From: Scleromitrula shiraiana
Taxonomy: Eukaryota; Ascomycota; Leotiomycetes; Helotiales; Sclerotiniaceae
Direction of reading: 5' to 3'
Assembly: GCA_028455995.1 (NCBI GenBank)
Contig: JABELC010000002.1
Location: 2,666,001 to 2,730,000 of the forward strand
Length of the DNA stretch: 64,000 nt
Part shown: piece by piece, positions 59,525 through 64,000 of the stretch
Layout of the letters: each line of letters opens with the position of its first letter
Numbering within the stretch: position 1 is the first letter of the stretch
Position numbers and translations under genes: made by a program
Notes under the pieces: model-generated
What the model was told of the DNA's origin: nothing
The model's database searches: none
The model's input: the letters and a program-made list of their open reading frames with translations, nothing else

Positions 59525-60262
59525 GATGAATCTGAAGTTGTGGTGATGGTTTGTTTTGCTATTTCTTGGAGAAGCTGAGTTGATTGCAAGTTTAAGTTGA
59601 AGTTTGAGAATTCGAGTTTGGTCAGTTGTAAGTTCGAACGAAGCAGATGAAATATATGCTTTTAATTGCGGTAGATTCTACTGCCACTAGCTGTAGTGTA
59701 TTTGTAAGTTCAAAGTACGGGAGTCATATGTTGTTTTGTATGGTGAATACTACGGCTACTAGTTGTAGTACCACTAGCGAGGTTGATTCCCGTGGAATGT
59801 TTCTTTCTCGACTATTGAGGCATCTATATAATATTCAATGAACAATTACATCTCAGAAATTCAATTGAAGTGATACTACTCTACTTTTAATCGCATGGCT
59901 GCCCAAAGGTCCGGTGCGAGATGTACGGCATGGAATTATTTCATATGGCACAATACAATACATATATACAATTACATACGTATGATATAGCCAATTAATA
60001 GATATATATTTCAGGGATAAGTTTGAGATAGATAATTGTTGGGATCACTCAGGTAATGTTATTAACAACAATAATATAATTAAACATATGAATTCATTGA
60101 TAATCCTTTCTTCGTCCTTCGTACGAAGTACGAAGAAAAGATTGTTTATACTAGCTTAAAGAGTGGATTGTGGCCGAGAGGCCACATAGGACATAAAATA
60201 AGGTAAGAGGCACGTGCCAACCACGTGCACCGTCACAAATAAACTACATCTCCTCCAAAATC
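59525..60262. other. Intergenic segment between paralogs 2 and 3
   Basis: No gene. It contains a long near-perfect palindrome at 60106-60139 and a GTGGCC...GGCCAC inverted repeat followed by two CACGTG cores (60211 and 60222), which together look like a fragment of an old LTR. Confidence 0.45.
60106..60139. repeat. Near-perfect palindrome
   Basis: The two arms around the central CTTCGTACGAAG (60117-60128) extend as TTTCTTCGTC and TACGAAGAAA with a single mismatched pair, so about 34 bases can form a hairpin. Confidence 0.8.
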
Positions 60263-61922
60263 TCATACCTCTTCCACAGGATCTCTGAGCTCAATAACAC
60301 ATCCTCTCTCATTGTAATGATCTGCTATGAAAAGCTTATCCCAAGTCTCTTCAATTTTGCTCAATTGGTGATCCATATCGTTCACGATTTTGTGATAAAG
60401 TGAGTGAAATTTTCGCTCCCAGAAAAAGCTACTACCACTTAGAGGATGATTCTCATTGTTGACCAAATCTCTTAATTCCTTCAAAACGGGCTTTCGGTCA
60501 ATTTGCTTGAAGTATGTCTCCTGAATGCCGTAGCTTTGAGTCTCCAACGAACTCAGAAATATTACAGACAGCCCGTGTTCACGATGAAAAGCCATGGCAT
60601 ATTTCTCTAGATGATCTATTACCAACGACCCCGAAACTAAGTGCTTGGAATCGACAACTTCCTCGCGATTCTCGTCGGAGAATACAGAAGCAATAGATTT
60701 CTGGTCGAATAACTCTCCGTCGGCCTCAAGATCTTTCACAAGCGCCTTCAGATTCTTGGATGCTTTCATGGCGCGAGTATATTGTGGTTCAGTTTCTTTG
60801 ATAATAGCTGCTCGATGTTGTTTAAAAAGATGATTGTCTAACTCGAAAGAGGCGTCGCATGCTTTCTCCAATGCAGTCTTTAGACTAAAAGTTAATGGCT
60901 TGGTATTGGTATTATCGGCCTTCTGCATATAATAGATAACTTTGGAGGCTAATTCAGACTCGAAAGCTTCTGAATAATCTTTCAAAGGCCTGTACATCTC
61001 AAAGGTACTGTAGTATGGATTTAGTGAGAGTTCTTTTGGGGAGCTAGGCGACTACTTACCGTTCGACTACTCTGTCGCTCTCCGCTAACTGTTTTAGCAT
61101 CTTAAGCAATCTTCTACCTGGTAGATTATGTTCAGTCACTATGTTGTCTTGCAGAGTAAAGTCGGCGCATTGAGAAAGTGGCACTCTTCTGATTCGCAGA
61201 TCTCCTATATTTCTTAACAATGTAAGGGGTCGTAATACTTCATATGCCTCCATGTATTGAAATGCGTCACCTCGACTATCACTTCCGTGTAATTTGTCTA
61301 GCATGCCAACTTCGATCTCAAGTGGGGGAGTTTTGGATTTAGAAACAATCATGCAGAACTCCCTGAAATCACTCATAGGCTGGAGCTTTTTGGAACTCAC
61401 ATAGAGTTTCCAGCGACGAACTTTCCTTAACACCCTCTGATAGTTTTCGCTTACTATCGCGGGTGAATGGTATGGTGTTAGATACCGAAGGAGCGGACAA
61501 ATAGGAACTACGTTTGCCCACTCCTTGCGGGAATAGCGTTTGTACCATTTCATTCGATCGCAACATAGAATGAATGGCTGAGACCATAAAACTTCAGAAG
61601 CCTCCTTGTAGATTTGGCGATTTGTGGAGAGGATTGATGGTGAAAGGTTGTACTGGTAAATTACTTCACCTCCATGAGGTCCTGAATCGTTAAAGCCTTC
61701 TTTTTTAATGGATTCCATAGTTCCTAAGTCGGGATTTTGGAGCAAGTAGCCATATATGTGTCTGCGAGTTTCCAAAGGAAGTTTTCCCAGGAAGTGACAG
61801 GCTTCGTCGATAGGCGCTGTTTGTATTTGCGAAGCTGGCGAGTTGTCATTTAAGTTGCTAGATCGTGATACATGATGATTGAATATTGTAAGAGCTAATT
61901 GCTTTGACTTTTCTGTTGTCAT
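60263..61922 (-). CDS. F-box-like/2EXR family protein (copy 3)
   Basis: A 535-aa paralog in two exons, 61922-61060 and 61007-60263, with a 52-bp intron at the same place as in copy 2 (AESDRVVER-TFEMYRPLKD). The family motif is HFLGKLPLETRRHIYGYLLQ, followed by LSPSILSTNRQIYKEASEVL and VLRPLTLLRNIGDLRI. Exon 2 is a helical region (DYSEAFESELASKVIYYM ... KIVNDMDHQLSKIEETWDKLF). I chose the ATG of MTTEKSKQLA, since the 61 open codons upstream do not resemble the paralogs. Identity between copies is modest, so the duplication is not recent. Function unknown. Confidence 0.75.
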
Positions 61923-63139
61923 GATGACTTTGCTGCGTATTGAAAATCTTTCGCAAGTTGGTTTCAAGTTGTAGTTTTCAATTGGAGTTACTATTTCGAT
62001 AACGTGAGTTGTAACGGAATCCGATGGTTTTAGGGAACGATTGAAGCTTAAATATGGAAGTTGTAGGATAATACATACAGTACTGTACTCATTAATAAGG
62101 GGCATGGGTTATCCAAATACTATAGATACATTAGTTTGATTTTGCCAATTCACTGCACTGGACTAGTAACCATTAAGCGACGACTGTACGGCTGATTACG
62201 TCGCTTACTCATCGCTTTCTGATTATTCACTAGTAATTGTACTGACATTAATTACATAATTGCAACTAATCGTAATGCTCGATTATTATTCTCGTTAAAG
62301 TATACATGGTTATATGCTAGCGCTTACTCTAACCCGGTACAATCACATATTTTCAATGAATATAATAATGCATACGAAAGTATTAATTGGATCGTGTAAT
62401 GCCAGCGTGCTGAAAGAGGATGATAGCTGTCGTATTATGCTAATCAATAGCCTTACACATCAGAAATATAACATTCACTACTAAAGAATATTGTAACTTT
62501 TAAAATGTTGCTAAACTTGCGAATAGTTAAATCTATCATGTGCCAAATCTTGCGACGCTCGATAAAACATCGTAAATTGCTCGTGCCATTCACTACAACA
62601 TCACTTAATGGAATAAATTATGAACAGAATTTATTGCAATCAATTTGCGAGATTGTTACACTCGCGACACTGGCTTATTGTTGTATTTTTCAACACGTTT
62701 TGCGTTCGAAATCTCCCCCAGCTCTGTTTAGCATGCACGGTGGGTAGAGGATTCTGCGCATGAACGTTAATGTGTGGTGGGGTTGGCGCTTGTTTACACG
62801 AAATCAACATAAACAGGAACGGAGTTCTTTTTCTCACTGCTCTTGCCTCTTCATCATCTCGAGATTGCATCAACATTAACAACTTATTACACAGAAACGA
62901 GAATGATTTATTGAAATATATATTAAAAGTTTGTAACGTATGCGTCTTAATAGAAGACGACAAACTTACTTGCAACAGTGCTTCTATGATTCTATTAATC
63001 CCAACACGCACCATGCTCTATATAGGTATTAACGATAACGCCATCAGTAATGCAACAATCCGTCTAGTTCTATAAAAATTCATATATATTCATCTTCCAA
63101 TAAAATAATATCAGGACATCTCTCTATCGTCATTACACA
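61923..63139. other. Intergenic segment
   Basis: 1.2 kb, AT-rich, without a supported gene. It lies between the start of paralog 3 and the 3' end of the MFS gene. Confidence 0.5.
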
Positions 63140-64000
63140 TTATGTCTCAGTCTCGCTCTTCTCAGCACCTTCCTCGTCGTTTTGTTGTGGTTTTGGTGGC
63201 ATGAATGCCGAAAAGTCGGTAGGAGCATACTTGGACTTCTTTCTCAATCTTTCTCCGAACTTGTAGAATAAGAATGGAATTGGAAGGAATGCAATAGCCA
63301 AAAAGCCCAACAAGCTACCTGCCCATTGAACACCGAGGTTGTTGAACATTGCTGTGGCGAATAATGGGAATCCAGCACCGAAAAATGATCGAAGGAAGGT
63401 GTTGGCGGCGATTGCAGATGCTGCTACCATGAGGTAGGCGTCGATAAGGTAGTTTAATGCTTGCAAGAAAATGGTCATGATGCCAGCACCGGTTAATATT
63501 CCACTAATAGTTGGAGCAGCCCACTACAATCGTTAGTACAAGAAGAAGAGAAGGGCATGAATCATGAATAAACTTACGCTAATAGAAGGATAGTTTCCAG
63601 TCCAGGCGAACCAGAAAAGTCCGATAGGGAACAAACATGCTCCAACCATCATGGGTACAAGTCTCTCTTCCGGAACTGGAATACCATGGTTCTCCTTGAG
63701 CTTTTGATTATATCTTGGCTCGAAGAAGATCACAATTCCGCAACCCGAGAGGACACCAACAATCAAACCAAGATAAGGAAGGGTGGCAACAGCTGGGTCG
63801 ATACCACGATATTCTGCGAAGACAATGGGATAAGCCTCAAGGAAGAGGTAGAGGATACCATAAATGAAGGCGGTATAAACGGTGATGAGGAAAACGATTG
63901 GTTCGCCAAAAAGAAGCTTGATTGGGAGAAGCAAGTGCTTTCTCACCAAATCGTCGAATGTTACTACCTCCTCTTCACTAATATGGTGAATGGCGAAGTT
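63140..64000 (-). CDS. MFS transporter, DHA1-type, 5' end beyond the window
   Basis: This is the C-terminal part of an intact major facilitator, cut by the window edge. Two visible exons: from the edge to 63578, and 63523-63140, joined through a GTAAGT donor (YPSIS-WAAPTISG). The first visible residues (NFAIHHISEEEVVTFDDLVR) are the central loop; then come GEPIVFLITVYTAFIYGILY (TM7), YRGIDPAVATLPYLGLIVGV, GACLFPIGLFWFAWTGNYPS, ALNYLIDAYLMVAASAIAAN (TM11) and LGFLAIAFLPIPFLFYKFGE (TM12). The tail is acidic (NDEEGAEKSETET). This is the usual fungal drug/polyamine proton antiporter family at the plasma membrane; the substrate is unknown. It contrasts with the decayed MFS gene at the left end. 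Confidence 0.88.

Overview
This window is from a filamentous ascomycete genome. Genes run on both strands, most are split by GT-AG introns of about 45-110 bp with CTAAC-type branch points, and the conserved set is fungal (Kes1-type OSBP, Erv25, U1-C, PIG-P, striatin/PRO11, Rad14, Pho88, Zn2Cys6 regulators, 2EXR/F-box-like paralogs). Base composition, gene style and family content suggest a leotiomycete such as the Botrytis/Sclerotinia group. That placement is inference.

Layout. 0.2-2.0 kb: a Kes1-type sterol/PI4P transfer protein with a low-complexity tail. 2.0-5.3 kb: a dense field of microsatellites embedded in a decayed MFS drug-transporter gene, ending in a ~375-bp polypurine tract. 6.1-12.2 kb: two divergent Zn2Cys6 regulators. 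12.9-18.8 kb: a large DDX60/Ski2-like helicase. 19.2-21.1 kb: ERV25 and the U1 snRNP C gene, head to head; the latter has a 6-nt micro-exon. 22.0-24.8 kb: a 783-aa orphan nuclear-type protein in nine exons. 25.3-29.3 kb: a wax-synthase/MBOAT-type acyltransferase and a cytochrome P450 sharing a 1-kb divergent promoter, in the style of secondary metabolism. 30.2-31.3 kb: an orphan gene broken by one in-frame TAA. 32.8-33.2 kb: an EthD-domain protein. 34.4-37.4 kb: a tandem pair of cysteine-rich single-pass membrane proteins. 39.4-40.2 kb: a truncated O-methyltransferase pseudogene. 41.1-42.4 kb: an AT-rich element with perfect 22-bp terminal inverted repeats and a 3-bp target duplication, containing an LTR-like block. 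42.9-52.7 kb: a housekeeping block (PIG-P, striatin, RAD14, PHO88, a zinc-ribbon protein). 55.1-61.9 kb: three paralogs of a fungal F-box-like/2EXR family, one of them broken. 63.1 kb to the end: the C-terminal part of an intact MFS transporter.

The conserved genes act in separate housekeeping processes (lipid transfer and GPI anchors, ER-Golgi traffic, splicing, DNA repair, STRIPAK signalling). The accessory interval at 25-42 kb (acyltransferase, P450, EthD, dead methyltransferase, orphan genes, transposon) looks like an eroded metabolic or rapidly evolving neighbourhood. No polyketide, terpene or peptide synthase is visible here. I saw no convincing tRNA, rRNA or CRISPR array.
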